Shown: positions 29,700 to 37,865 of the stretch, in pieces
How the letters are laid out: each line of letters starts with the position of its first letter
Position numbering within the stretch: position 1 is the stretch's first letter
Source: Nocardioides sp. L-11A
Lineage (GTDB): Bacteria > Actinomycetota > Actinomycetes > Propionibacteriales > Nocardioidaceae
Direction of reading: 5' to 3'
DNA: 64,000 nt
Assembly: GCA_029961745.1 (NCBI GenBank)
Contig: CP124680.1
Coordinates: 2,914,001-2,978,000 of the forward strand
Program-made: the position numbers and the translations under genes
Notes under the pieces: generated by a model
The model's input: only the letters and a program-made list of their open reading frames with translations
Told to the model about the DNA's origin: nothing
Databases searched by the model: none

Positions 29700-31268
29700 G
29701 TGGTGCAGCGTCTTCTCCTCGCGGTCATCGGCGGCGCGCTGCTCACCGCCTCGTTCGAGCCACTCGCCCTGCCGTGGCTGCTGCCGTTCGGCGTCGCCTG
29801 CTACGCCCTCGCCACGCGCGAGCTCGCCGTACGCCGGGCGGGGCTGGTCGGCCTCGTCTTCGGGGTCGTCTTCTACTTCAGCCACATCTCCTGGATGCGC
29901 GGCTCGATCGGGTCCGACGCCTGGCTGGCCCTGTCCAGCATCGAGGCGCTGTTCTACGGCCTGCTCGGCCTCGCCGTGCCGCTGCTGCGGCGCCTGCCCG
30001 CCTGGCCGCTGTGGCTGGCGGCGGCCTGGACCACCATGGAGACGGTGCGCAGCGGCTGGCCGTTCAGCGGGATGCCCTGGGGGAGGCTCTCGTTCGCCGC
30101 GATCGACACCCCGGTGGCCCCGGCGGTCGCCTACGTCGGCATGACCGGACTGTCGTTCCTGCTGGCGCTCGCCGGGTTCTGCCTGGCCCGCCTGGCCGAG
30201 GCGGCGCTGGCCGGCGAGCGGCGCCGGGCCTGGGCTGCGGTCCTGGTCGGGGTGCTGGCCGTCCTGGTCACTCCTGCCGTCGTGCCGTACGACGTCCCCG
30301 AGACGGGCAGCACGACCGTCGCCGTCGTCCAGGGCGACGTACCGGGACCGGGCAACGACATCCTGTGGGACCACGAGGGCGTGACCCGCAACCACGTGGA
30401 CGCGACGGTGCGGCTGGCCGCCGACGTCGCCGCGGGGCGGGTGCCGCGGCCCGACTTCGTGCTGTGGCCGGAGAACTCCACCGCCGTGGACCCGTTCGAG
30501 CCCGGCCGGGTCAACACCGGCATCCGGGAGGCGGTCGCGGCCGTCCAGGCTCCGGTGGTGGTCGGCGGGATCGTGGGCGACGGGCCCGAGCACGTCCTCA
30601 ACCAGGGCATCGTCTGGGACCCGGTCAGCGGGCCGGGGGACCGCTACACCAAGCACCACCCGGTGCCCTACGGCGAGTACATCCCGATGCGCGACCTGTG
30701 GGATCCCAAGTTCGGCAAGCTGGCGCTGATCACCCGGGACATGAAGAGCGGCACCCGGACCGAGCCGCTGCGCGTCGCCGGCGTCCGGGTGGGCGACGCC
30801 ATCTGCTTCGACGTCGCCTACGACGACGTGATGCCGCCGCAGGTCCGTGACGGCGCCGAGCTGCTCGTGGTCCAGACCAGCAACGCCAGCTTCATCTTCA
30901 CCCACCAGATCGAGCAGCAGTTCGCCATCACCCGGCTCCGGGCGATCGAGGCCGGTCGGTGGCTCGCCGTGGCCTCCACGAACGGCCAGACGGGCGTCAT
31001 CGCACCCGACGGCACCGTGGTGGCCTCCGTGACGCCCCGGACGACCGACGTGCTCGTCGAGCGGGTCGGGCTCAGCACCGCGCTCACGCCGGCCATGTGG
31101 CTGGGCCCCTGGCCCGCCCGGTTGTTCATCCTCCTGACGCTCGCTGCTCTCGTGTCAGGTGCCGTCGCGTACCGTCGAAGGCAAGAGTTCGATGGCCCTG
31201 CGCAGGAGGATCCCGCCGTGGAGCCGCCTGCGCCGTCCCCGACCCCGAGTGAGGCACCCGTTGTCTGA
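29700..31268 (+). CDS. lnt: Apolipoprotein N-acyltransferase
   Basis: About 522 residues. Adds the third acyl chain to the N-terminal Cys of lipoproteins at the outer face of the membrane. The N-terminal 200 residues hold about six membrane segments (VVQRLLLAVIGGALLTASFE onward); the nitrilase-like domain has the catalytic Glu in LWPENSTAVDPF, Lys in YTKHHPVPYGEYIP and Cys in GVRVGDAICFDVAYDD. GTG with TAGGCT 7 bases upstream. Its end overlaps the mannosyltransferase start; in mycobacteria the two domains are fused as Ppm1. Confidence 0.93.
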   Translation: MVQRLLLAVIGGALLTASFEPLALPWLLPFGVACYALATRELAVRRAGLVGLVFGVVFYFSHISWMRGSIGSDAWLALSSIEALFYGLLGLAVPLLRRLPAWPLWLAAAWTTMETVRSGWPFSGMPWGRLSFAAIDTPVAPAVAYVGMTGLSFLLALAGFCLARLAEAALAGERRRAWAAVLVGVLAVLVTPAVVPYDVPETGSTTVAVVQGDVPGPGNDILWDHEGVTRNHVDATVRLAADVAAGRVPRPDFVLWPENSTAVDPFEPGRVNTGIREAVAAVQAPVVVGGIVGDGPEHVLNQGIVWDPVSGPGDRYTKHHPVPYGEYIPMRDLWDPKFGKLALITRDMKSGTRTEPLRVAGVRVGDAICFDVAYDDVMPPQVRDGAELLVVQTSNASFIFTHQIEQQFAITRLRAIEAGRWLAVASTNGQTGVIAPDGTVVASVTPRTTDVLVERVGLSTALTPAMWLGPWPARLFILLTLAALVSGAVAYRRRQEFDGPAQEDPAVEPPAPSPTPSEAPVV

Positions 31269-32043
31269 CCAGCTCTCCACCCTGGGCCGCACGGTGATGG
31301 TCATCCCGACCTACAACGAGGCCGACAATATCGCCTGGATCGTCGACCGCGTCCGTACCGCGCAGCCCCAGGTCGACATCCTCGTGGTCGACGACGGCTC
31401 GCCCGACGGCACCGGCGTCGTCGCCGACGGCCTGGCCCGCGCCGACCAGCACGTCCACGTGCTCCACCGCACCACCAAGGAGGGCCTCGGCGCGGCCTAC
31501 CTCGCGGGCTTCGCCTGGGCGCTGGCCGAGGGCTACGACGTCATCGGCGAGATGGACGCCGACGGCTCCCACCAGCCCGAGCAGCTCCAGCGGCTGCTCG
31601 TCGGCCTGCTGGACGCCGACCTGGTGATCGGCTCGCGCTGGGTCCCCGGCGGCTCGGTGGTCAACTGGCCCTGGGAGCGCGAGGTGCTCTCCCGGGGCGG
31701 CAATCTCTACGTCCGGCTGCTGCTCGGCATCCAGGTGCGCGACGCGACCGCCGGCTTCCGGCTGTTCCGCCGCTCCACACTCGAGAAGATCCGTCTCGAC
31801 GAGGTGAAGTCCACCGGATACGTGTTCCAGACCGACCTGGTCACCCGCACGCTCCATGCCGGCCTGACGGTCCGTGAGGTGCCCATCGAGTTCGTCGAGC
31901 GGGTTCGCGGCGAGTCGAAGATGAGCGGCCAGGTCGCCCTGGAGTCGCTCCGGCGGATCACCTGGTGGGGCCTACGCGAGCGCTGGGGCCAGATGAAGCA
32001 CCGGCGCCACGTCGCGCCCGAGCGGCGGCTGCAGACCCGATGA
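31261..32043 (+). CDS. ppm: Polyprenol-phosphate-mannose synthase (GT2)
   Basis: About 260 residues. Transfers mannose from GDP-mannose to polyprenyl phosphate, making the donor for lipoglycan and protein O-mannosylation. GT2 motifs: VIPTYNEADNIAWIVDRV, VVDDGSPDGTG (DxD-type region), IGEMDADGSHQPEQLQ and GSRWVPGGSVVNWPWER. Like actinobacterial Ppm it lacks a C-terminal membrane anchor. The start is uncertain: TTG 31261 overlaps the lnt end by 8 bases and is chosen for coupling; ATG/GTG near 31291 are alternatives. The close pairing with lnt supports the known physical partnership of these enzymes. Confidence 0.9.
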   Translation: MSDQLSTLGRTVMVIPTYNEADNIAWIVDRVRTAQPQVDILVVDDGSPDGTGVVADGLARADQHVHVLHRTTKEGLGAAYLAGFAWALAEGYDVIGEMDADGSHQPEQLQRLLVGLLDADLVIGSRWVPGGSVVNWPWEREVLSRGGNLYVRLLLGIQVRDATAGFRLFRRSTLEKIRLDEVKSTGYVFQTDLVTRTLHAGLTVREVPIEFVERVRGESKMSGQVALESLRRITWWGLRERWGQMKHRRHVAPERRLQTR

Positions 32044-32065
32044 GACCGACGAGGGGGAGGGCCGG

Positions 32066-32539
32066 ATGAGTCGGCGGAGGTCGCGCCGCGCCGCGGTGGT
32101 GCTGTTCCTCGTCTTCGTCGTGATGCCGGTCCTCGAGATCGTCGTCCTCATCCAGGTCGGCCAGGTGATCGGCCCCTGGTGGACGATCCTGCTCCTCGTC
32201 CTCGACAGCATCGTCGGCGCCTGGCTGATCAAGCGGGAGGGACGGCGGGCCTGGCTCGCGCTGCGTGAGCGGGTCGAGACCGGCCGTCTCCCGGCCCGTG
32301 AGCTCGCCGACGGCGTCCTGGTGGTGCTCGGCGGCGCGTTCCTGCTCAGCCCGGGCTTCGTGACCGACGTGCTCGGCATCCTGCTCATCCTGCCCGTCAC
32401 CCGTCCGCTCTTCCGCGGCCTGCTGATGGCCTACGCCGGGCGACAGGTGAGCCGCCGTACGGCGGCGACGGCGCCCGGAAATGGCCCTCGCCCCGGACCG
32501 ACGGTGGTCCGGGGCGAGGTCATCGACGACGGGGACTGA
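32066..32539 (+). CDS. fxsA: FxsA-family membrane protein
   Basis: 157 residues. Two N-terminal hydrophobic helices (VVLFLVFVVMPVLEIVVLIQ, then GPWWTILLLVLDSIVGAWLI) and the signature PGFVTDVLGILLILPVTRPL are those of FxsA, a membrane protein first known for suppressing phage T7 exclusion by F plasmid; its normal role is unclear. It follows ppm by 22 bases with GGGGGAGG before the ATG, so it is the last gene of lnt-ppm-fxsA. A hairpin sits inside its final codons. Confidence 0.88.
   Translation: MSRRRSRRAAVVLFLVFVVMPVLEIVVLIQVGQVIGPWWTILLLVLDSIVGAWLIKREGRRAWLALRERVETGRLPARELADGVLVVLGGAFLLSPGFVTDVLGILLILPVTRPLFRGLLMAYAGRQVSRRTAATAPGNGPRPGPTVVRGEVIDDGD
32486..32519. terminator. Hairpin inside the 3' end of fxsA
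   Basis: 14-base perfect arms CCTCGCCCCGGACC around a 6-base loop. It lies in the last 20 codons of fxsA, between the convergent ends of fxsA and rbpA. Probable bidirectional terminator encoded within protein-coding sequence. Confidence 0.65.
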
Positions 32540-32552
32540 CTCCCCGCGTCTC

Positions 32553-32942
32553 TCAGGCCTTCGCGGGCTTCTTCTTGCGAGCGTTGGCGCGGTGCAGGTG
32601 CGCCGGGCCGATCTCGCCGCCGCGGAGCAGTTCGAGGCGCTCGGTGAGGATCTCCTCGAGCTCCTTCTCGGAGCGCCGCTCGAGCAGCATGTCCCAGTGG
32701 GTGCGCTGGGGCTTCTCGGCCTTCACCTCGCGCTCGATGCCGGCGGTCGACTCGGCCTCGAGGCCGCACCGCGGACACTCCCAGACGGCCGGCACCTCCG
32801 CCTCGATCGACATGGTGATCTCGAACTCGTGACCGTGCGGGCACTTGTAGCCGACCTGCTGCCGGGCCGCGAACTCGATCCCGCGCTCGTCCTCGAAGGA
32901 CTGGCCCCCCAGTCGGGCACCGCGCAGTGTGCGCTCTGCCAT
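32553..32942 (-). CDS. rbpA: RNA polymerase-binding protein RbpA
   Basis: 129 residues. RbpA binds RNA polymerase and the principal sigma factor and stabilises the open complex. The N-terminal tail and core (MAERTLRGARLGGQSFEDER), the zinc-type cysteine pairs in YKCPHGHEF and WECPRCGLEAES, the basic linker and the sigma-binding C-terminal helix RTHWDMLLERRSEKELEEIL are all present. The Lys-rich tail KKKPAK is an extension. A GGGAGGTGGGG stretch precedes the ATG and a SigR/SigH-type promoter lies 38 bases upstream, as reported for Streptomyces rbpA. Confidence 0.95.
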   Translation of the reverse strand: MAERTLRGARLGGQSFEDERGIEFAARQQVGYKCPHGHEFEITMSIEAEVPAVWECPRCGLEAESTAGIEREVKAEKPQRTHWDMLLERRSEKELEEILTERLELLRGGEIGPAHLHRANARKKKPAKA

Positions 32943-32979
32943 CAGACCCCACCTCCCGTGTCTCGTCCTCGAACCCTTT

Positions 32980-33005
32980 AACGCTACCCGGCGGTAAAAG
33001 GTTCC
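32980..33005 (-). promoter_or_regulatory. SigR/SigH-type promoter of rbpA
   Basis: On the minus strand GGAAC (33005-33001) is followed after exactly 18 bases by GTT (32982-32980), matching the GGAAY-N18-GTT consensus of the disulphide-stress sigma factors SigR (Streptomyces) and SigH (mycobacteria). It is correctly oriented for rbpA. A TAGCGT within the spacer could be an overlapping housekeeping -10. Confidence 0.7.
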
Positions 33006-33014
33006 AATCCTGGC

Positions 33015-34370
33015 TCAGATCACCGCGGGACGGGCGTTGCCGGCGTCGCGGATGCCGCGCTCGGTGTCGACCCGCAGGAGCAGCAGGCCGCCGAGGACGA
33101 AGAACGCGATCAGCGCGAAGATCGCCGGCCGGTAGGAGTCGGTGAGCTGGTAGACGACGCCGAAGGTGAGCGTGCCGAACCACGAGGTGCCGCGGTCCAT
33201 GGCGTGGTAGAGGCTGAAGTACTCCGCCTCCTTGCCACGGGGGATGAACAGCGAGAAGTACGACCGGGCGAGCGCCTGGGTGCCGCCCAGCACGACGCCG
33301 ATCGCGACCCCGAGGACGAGGAAGGGCACCAGCTGCCCCCGGGGGACGACCAGCGCGACGGTGACGATGCCCATCCAGCCCACGATCCCGCCGAGGATGA
33401 CCTTCTTGGCACCGAAGCGCGCGGCCAGGCGGCCGAAGCCGACCGCCCCGAACATCGCGACGAACTGCACGAGCAGGTAGGTGCCGAGCACCGTGCCCTC
33501 CTCGAAGTCCAACTCCTCGATGCCGAAGGTCGACGCGGACGCGATGACGGTCTGGATGCCGTCGTTGAAGAAGAGGTAGGCGACCAGGAAGGTGAGCGCG
33601 ACCGGGTAGTTGCGCAGATCCTTCAGCGTGGCCGCCAGCTGCCCGAACGAGCGGCTGATCAGGCCGCCCGCGACCTCCTCGACGGCGGCCGGCTGGTGCC
33701 GCTTGATGCCGCGCCACGGGATGATCATGAACGCCGCCCACCACACCGCCGCGGAGAGCAGGGAGAGGCGGACCGCCATCTCCTTGTCGAGCCCGATCGC
33801 CTCGTGGAAGGTGACGACGGCGAAGTTCACGGCGAGCAGCAGTCCGCCACCGGCGTACCCGTAGGCCCAGCCGACCGACGAGGTGCGGTCGCGCTCGGCC
33901 TCCGTCGAGATCAGCGGCAGCACCGAGTCGCTGACCACGATCGCCGCTCCGGCCGCGAGATTGGCGACCATGAACGCGATGCTGCCGAACAGCCAGTTCT
34001 CGCCGTTCATGAAGAACAGCAGGCCGGCCGCGGTCGCGCCCACCCACGACAAGCCGACCAGTAGGTCCGGCTTGCGTGCGGTGCGGTCGGCGAGAGCACC
34101 GACGACCGGGAAGATCAGGGCGCTCAGCAGGGTCGAGATCGTGATGACGTACGACGGCAGCGAGCCGGGCGCGATGGCGAGGCCGAGCACATGGATCCGG
34201 CCGTGCTCGCCGACGGCGTTCTCGGCGACCGAGATGAGATAGGGCGCGAACAGGACGCCGGCCACGGTGGTCTGGAAGGCCGAGGCGGCCCAGTCGGTGA
34301 AGTACCAGGCCCGCTGCTCCCGCGCCCGGTTCAGCGGCCCCAGGTCCGCGATCCCCGTCGTCCCGCTCAT
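33015..34370 (-). CDS. MFS permease, UMF1/Atg22-like type
   Basis: About 451 residues with 12 predicted membrane segments. The N-terminal REQRAWYFTDWAASAFQTTV motif followed by a membrane segment is characteristic of the UMF1/Atg22-like branch of the major facilitator superfamily; substrates are mostly unknown. The ATG at 34370 overlaps the stop of the GDPD gene (ATGA), so the two are coupled. An extended start 10 codons upstream is possible. Its 3' end lies near the rbpA promoter. Confidence 0.88.
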   Translation of the reverse strand: MSGTTGIADLGPLNRAREQRAWYFTDWAASAFQTTVAGVLFAPYLISVAENAVGEHGRIHVLGLAIAPGSLPSYVITISTLLSALIFPVVGALADRTARKPDLLVGLSWVGATAAGLLFFMNGENWLFGSIAFMVANLAAGAAIVVSDSVLPLISTEAERDRTSSVGWAYGYAGGGLLLAVNFAVVTFHEAIGLDKEMAVRLSLLSAAVWWAAFMIIPWRGIKRHQPAAVEEVAGGLISRSFGQLAATLKDLRNYPVALTFLVAYLFFNDGIQTVIASASTFGIEELDFEEGTVLGTYLLVQFVAMFGAVGFGRLAARFGAKKVILGGIVGWMGIVTVALVVPRGQLVPFLVLGVAIGVVLGGTQALARSYFSLFIPRGKEAEYFSLYHAMDRGTSWFGTLTFGVVYQLTDSYRPAIFALIAFFVLGGLLLLRVDTERGIRDAGNARPAVI

Positions 34371-35158
34371 GCCGTCGCCCCTCCCCGCGCGGACCACCAC
34401 TGGCCGCGTCCCAGGAGGACATCCTTGAGCAGGTCGGTGCGGTCCGTGAAGAGCCCGTCGACGCCGCGGTCGAGCAGGGCCGCCATCTCAGCCGGGTCGT
34501 CGATGGTCCACACGTGGACCTGGAGTCCGGCGGCATGTGCGCGCCGGACCAGGCCGGCGGTGGTCACGGTGAGGCCGTTGCGGCGGTGCGGGACCTGGAA
34601 GGCGGCGAATCCGCCGCCGGCCAGCAGCCGCGCGATCCGGGCGCTGGGAGAGACCCGGAAGGCGACGATCTGCCAGGGATCGGCGGCGGTGGGCACCCGG
34701 CCGCCGGTGAGCTCGCGGAACCGCCGGATCCGACGGCGCGAGAAGGAGGCCACCAGCAGCCGGTCCCACAGGTGGCGCTCACGGACCAGGTCGGCCAGCG
34801 CGATCACCGCGCCGTCGGACTTGAGGTCGATGTTGAACCGGGCATCGGGGAAGGCGTCGAGCAGCTCGACGAGGGTGGGCACCTGCTCGCGACCGCCGAT
34901 CCGCGCCCGGCGTACGTCGGCCAGGGTGAGGTCGCGGATCGCCCCCCGCTGGTCGGTGACGCGGTCGAGCACCTCGTCGTGGAAGGCGAGCAGCACGCCG
35001 TCCGCGGTGACGTGGACGTCGGTCTCGAGATAGTCGTAGCCCAGCGCGGCGGCGTGCCGGAACGCGGCGAGGGTGTTCTCCAGGCCCTCGATCTCGGGGT
35101 GGTAGGCACCGCCGCGGTGCGCGAACGCCAGCACCCGGCCAGGCTCGAGGTAGGCCAC
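34367..35158 (-). CDS. Glycerophosphodiester phosphodiesterase
   Basis: About 263 residues. Hydrolyses glycerophosphodiesters to glycerol-3-phosphate and alcohol. Motifs of the TIM barrel: FAHRGGAYHPEIEGLENTLA (catalytic His), LETDVHVTADGVLLAFHDEV (metal acids and second His) and FNIDLKSD. No signal peptide, so probably cytosolic. Start is GTG 35158, just past the murA-like stop, or GTG 35194 inside that gene; neither has a strong ribosome site. It is coupled to the MFS permease gene. Confidence 0.9.
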   Translation of the reverse strand: MAYLEPGRVLAFAHRGGAYHPEIEGLENTLAAFRHAAALGYDYLETDVHVTADGVLLAFHDEVLDRVTDQRGAIRDLTLADVRRARIGGREQVPTLVELLDAFPDARFNIDLKSDGAVIALADLVRERHLWDRLLVASFSRRRIRRFRELTGGRVPTAADPWQIVAFRVSPSARIARLLAGGGFAAFQVPHRRNGLTVTTAGLVRRAHAAGLQVHVWTIDDPAEMAALLDRGVDGLFTDRTDLLKDVLLGRGQWWSARGGATA

Positions 35159-35162
35159 GGAC

Positions 35163-36704
35163 CTAGATGTCCCGGAAGGTCTCGATCTCGGCACCGAGGT
35201 CGCTGAGCCGCTCGGCGAGGTCCTCGTAGCCCCGATGGATGACGTAGGTGCTGCGCAGCACCGAGGTGCCCTTGCTGGCCAGCATGGCCAGCAGGACGAC
35301 GACCGCGGGCCGCAGCGCGGGCGGACAGACCAGCTCGGTGCCGGTCCACGACGTGGGGCCGTCGATCTGCACCCGGTGCGGGTCGAGGAGGGTGACCCGG
35401 CCGCCGAGCTTGTTGAGCTCGGTGAGGTAGATCGCCCGGTTGTCGTAGACCCAGTCGTTGAGATAGGTCGTGCCCTCGGCCACCGCGGCGATCACCGCGA
35501 AGAACGGCAGGTTGTCGATGTTGAGGCCCGGGAAGGGCATCGGGTGGATCTTGTCGCGCGGCGCGACCAGGTCGGAGGGGTGCGTGGTGATGTCGACCAG
35601 GCGGGTGCGCCCGTTGGCCGCGAGGTACTCCTCGGAGCGGTCGTAGCGGAAGCCCATCTCCTCCAGGACCGCCAGCTCGATCTCCAGGAACTCGATCGGC
35701 GCGCGCCGGATCGTGATCTCCGAGCGGGTCACGATCGCCGCCGCGAGCAGCGACATGGCCTCGATCGGGTCCTCGCTGGGTGAGTAGTCGACGTCGACGT
35801 CGATGCTCTCGCGGCCGGTGACGGTCAGCGTGGTGGTGCCGATGCCCTCGACCTCGACGCCGAGCGCCTGCAGGTAGAAGCACAGGTCCTGGACCATGTA
35901 GTTGGACGACGCGTTGCGGATGACCGTCGTGCCCGGGTGCAGCGCCGCCGCCATGAGGGCGTTCTCGGTCACCGTGTCACCACGCTCGGTGAGCACGATC
36001 GGGCGGCCGGGGACGATCGCCCGGTTGAGCTGGGCGTGGTACCAGCCGTCGGTGGCCTTCACCTCCAGGCCGAACGGCCGCAGGGCCGACATGTGCGGCT
36101 CGACGGTGCGGGTGCCGAGGTTGCAGCCGCCGGCGTACGGCAGCTCGAAGGTGTCGGCGCGGTGCAGCAGGGGGCCGAGGAACATGATGACCGAGCGGGT
36201 GCGCCGGGCGGCCTCCTCGTCGATCCGGGTCAGGTCGAGGTCCTTGGGCGGGACGATCTCGAGATCGTTGTCGGCGTTGATCCAGCGGGTCTGCACGCCG
36301 ATGCTCGTCAGCACCTCGAGCAGCCGGTTGACCTCCTCGATCCGGGCCACCTTGCGCAGCGTGGTCCGACCGCGGTTGAGCAGCGCGGCGCACAGCAGCG
36401 CGACCCCGGCGTTCTTCGAGGTCTTGACGTCGATGCTGCCCGAGAGCGTGGTGGGGCCCTTGACCCGCAGGTGGGTCGGCCCGGCGCCCAGCGCGACGAT
36501 CTCGGAGTCCAGCGCAGCACCGATCCGGGCGAGCATCTCGAGCGACAGGTTCTGGTGGCCCTTCTCGATCCGGTTGATCGCGCTCTGGCTGGTGCCGAGG
36601 CGTTCGGCGAGCTGCGCCTGGGTGAGTCCGCGGTGCTTGCGGGCGTCGCGGATGAGGTTCCCGATCCGGCCCTTGTAGTCGTCGTGCGACACGTCGAGCG
36701 TCAT
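35163..36704 (-). CDS. Enolpyruvyl transferase (MurA-like) with N-terminal Xre helix-turn-helix
   Basis: 513 residues: an Xre helix-turn-helix at about 12-70 (IRDARKHRGLTQAQLAERLG then TSQSAINRIEKGHQN) fused to a full EPSP-synthase-fold MurA domain. MurA residues are kept: the KTSKNAGVALLCAALL substrate loop and the active-site Cys in YAGGCNLGTRTVEPH (position of MurA Cys115). So it may both bind DNA and make UDP-GlcNAc-enolpyruvate, or act as a UDP-GlcNAc sensor (inference). TACCGT is 6 bases before the ATG, next to a palindrome that could be its own operator. Confidence 0.9.
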   Translation of the reverse strand: MTLDVSHDDYKGRIGNLIRDARKHRGLTQAQLAERLGTSQSAINRIEKGHQNLSLEMLARIGAALDSEIVALGAGPTHLRVKGPTTLSGSIDVKTSKNAGVALLCAALLNRGRTTLRKVARIEEVNRLLEVLTSIGVQTRWINADNDLEIVPPKDLDLTRIDEEAARRTRSVIMFLGPLLHRADTFELPYAGGCNLGTRTVEPHMSALRPFGLEVKATDGWYHAQLNRAIVPGRPIVLTERGDTVTENALMAAALHPGTTVIRNASSNYMVQDLCFYLQALGVEVEGIGTTTLTVTGRESIDVDVDYSPSEDPIEAMSLLAAAIVTRSEITIRRAPIEFLEIELAVLEEMGFRYDRSEEYLAANGRTRLVDITTHPSDLVAPRDKIHPMPFPGLNIDNLPFFAVIAAVAEGTTYLNDWVYDNRAIYLTELNKLGGRVTLLDPHRVQIDGPTSWTGTELVCPPALRPAVVVLLAMLASKGTSVLRSTYVIHRGYEDLAERLSDLGAEIETFRDI

Positions 36705-36714
36705 GACTCGACGG

Positions 36715-36733
36715 TAACTCACATATGAGATAA
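36715..36733. promoter_or_regulatory. Palindromic operator candidate at the MurA-Xre promoter
   Basis: An A/T-rich near-palindrome with arms CTCA and TGAG around CATATG-like bases, flanked by TAA on each side. It overlaps the -10 hexamer (minus-strand TACCGT, 36716-36711) of the Xre-MurA gene and faces the dehydrogenase gene 54 bases away. Autoregulation is inference. Confidence 0.55.
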
Positions 36734-36786
36734 CGCAAGTCGCCACGGCGCGGTCGCGGAGGATCCGGGTCTGCGAGGATCCTCCT

Positions 36787-37815
36787 ATGCGCGCCACCAC
36801 CATCCACGCTCCGGGCGACATCCGCTTCGAGGAGGTCCCCGACCCGCAGTTGAAGAAGCCCACCGACGCCATCGTCAGGGTCACCGCCGGCTGCATCTGC
36901 GGCTCCGACCTGTGGCCCTACCGCGGCGAGAACCCGATCCGGCCCGGTGCCACGATCGGCCACGAGTGCATCGGCGTCGTGGAGGAGGTCGGCGACGAGG
37001 TCCGCGACGTGCGTCCCGGCGACTTCGTCGTCGTCCCGTTCTGCCACTGCGACAACACCTGCGCCCACTGCCGCGCCGGCGCGCAGTCGGCGTGCGTCAA
37101 CCTCGGGATGACCGCCAGTGGCCAGGCCGAGTACGCCCGGGTCAATCAGGCCGACGGCAGCCTGGTCCGCGTCGACGGCGCCCGGCCCGGCGAGCTCGAC
37201 GCGAGCCTGGTGGCCTCGCTGCTCGCGCTCAGCGACGTGATGCCGACCGGGTGGCACGCCGCGGTCGCGGCCGGGGTGAAGCCCGGTGACACCGCGGTCG
37301 TGGTCGGCGACGGAGCCGTCGGGCTGTGCGGCGTGATCGCCGCCTCGGTGCTGGGCGCGGAGCGGATCGTCGCGATGTCGCGCCACGAGCCGCGCCAGGA
37401 GCTCGCCCGCGCCTTCGGCGCGACCCACGTGGTGGCCGCCCGCGGCGAGGAGGGCGTCGCCGAGGTGCGCGAGCTGACCGACGGCATCGGGGCCGACGCG
37501 GTCCTGGAGTGCGTCGGCACCAACGACGCGATGACCACCGCGATCGGCGTCACCCGCCCGGGCGGCGGCGTCGGCTTCGTGGGCGTGCCGCACGGCGTCG
37601 AGCTGCCGGTGCGCACGCTGTTCGAGCGCAACATCGGGCTGCGCGGCGGCATCGCGCCGGTGCGCCGCTATCTGCCCGAGCTGCTCGCGCTGGTCCAGGA
37701 GCGACGGATCGATCCGGGCCGGGTCTTCGACCTCACCCTGCCGCTCGCGGAGGTGGCCGACGGCTACCGCGCCATGGACGAGCGCCGGGCCATCAAGGTC
37801 CTGTTGCGGCCCTGA
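36787..37815 (+). CDS. Zinc-dependent alcohol dehydrogenase
   Basis: 342 residues, medium-chain dehydrogenase. Catalytic zinc ligands: Cys in CICGSDLW, His-Glu in GHECIGVVEEVG. Structural zinc cysteines are in FCHCDNTCAHCRAGAQSACV. The Rossmann motif is VVVGDGAVGLCGVIAASVLG. Related enzymes oxidise alcohols or reduce aldehydes with NAD(P); the substrate is not known. CCTCC precedes the start and a small AGGATCCT palindrome lies at 36776-36783. Divergent from the Xre-MurA gene. Confidence 0.92.
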   Translation: MRATTIHAPGDIRFEEVPDPQLKKPTDAIVRVTAGCICGSDLWPYRGENPIRPGATIGHECIGVVEEVGDEVRDVRPGDFVVVPFCHCDNTCAHCRAGAQSACVNLGMTASGQAEYARVNQADGSLVRVDGARPGELDASLVASLLALSDVMPTGWHAAVAAGVKPGDTAVVVGDGAVGLCGVIAASVLGAERIVAMSRHEPRQELARAFGATHVVAARGEEGVAEVRELTDGIGADAVLECVGTNDAMTTAIGVTRPGGGVGFVGVPHGVELPVRTLFERNIGLRGGIAPVRRYLPELLALVQERRIDPGRVFDLTLPLAEVADGYRAMDERRAIKVLLRP

Positions 37816-37865
37816 CCCGGCCCCGATGTGTGCGGATGTCGGCGTCGCGACCTAGCGTCGCGACC

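Noticed and set aside
27864..30905. 1,013-codon open frame on the minus strand
   Set aside because: Only its last 308 codons (from the ATG at 28790) encode the exonuclease; the rest is opposite lrp and lnt and has no family signature.
33000..33040. tRNA-like sequence near GGTTCCAATCC
   Set aside because: No acceptor stem or anticodon arm could be drawn around it; it is the SigR-type promoter of rbpA and the start of the MFS gene end.
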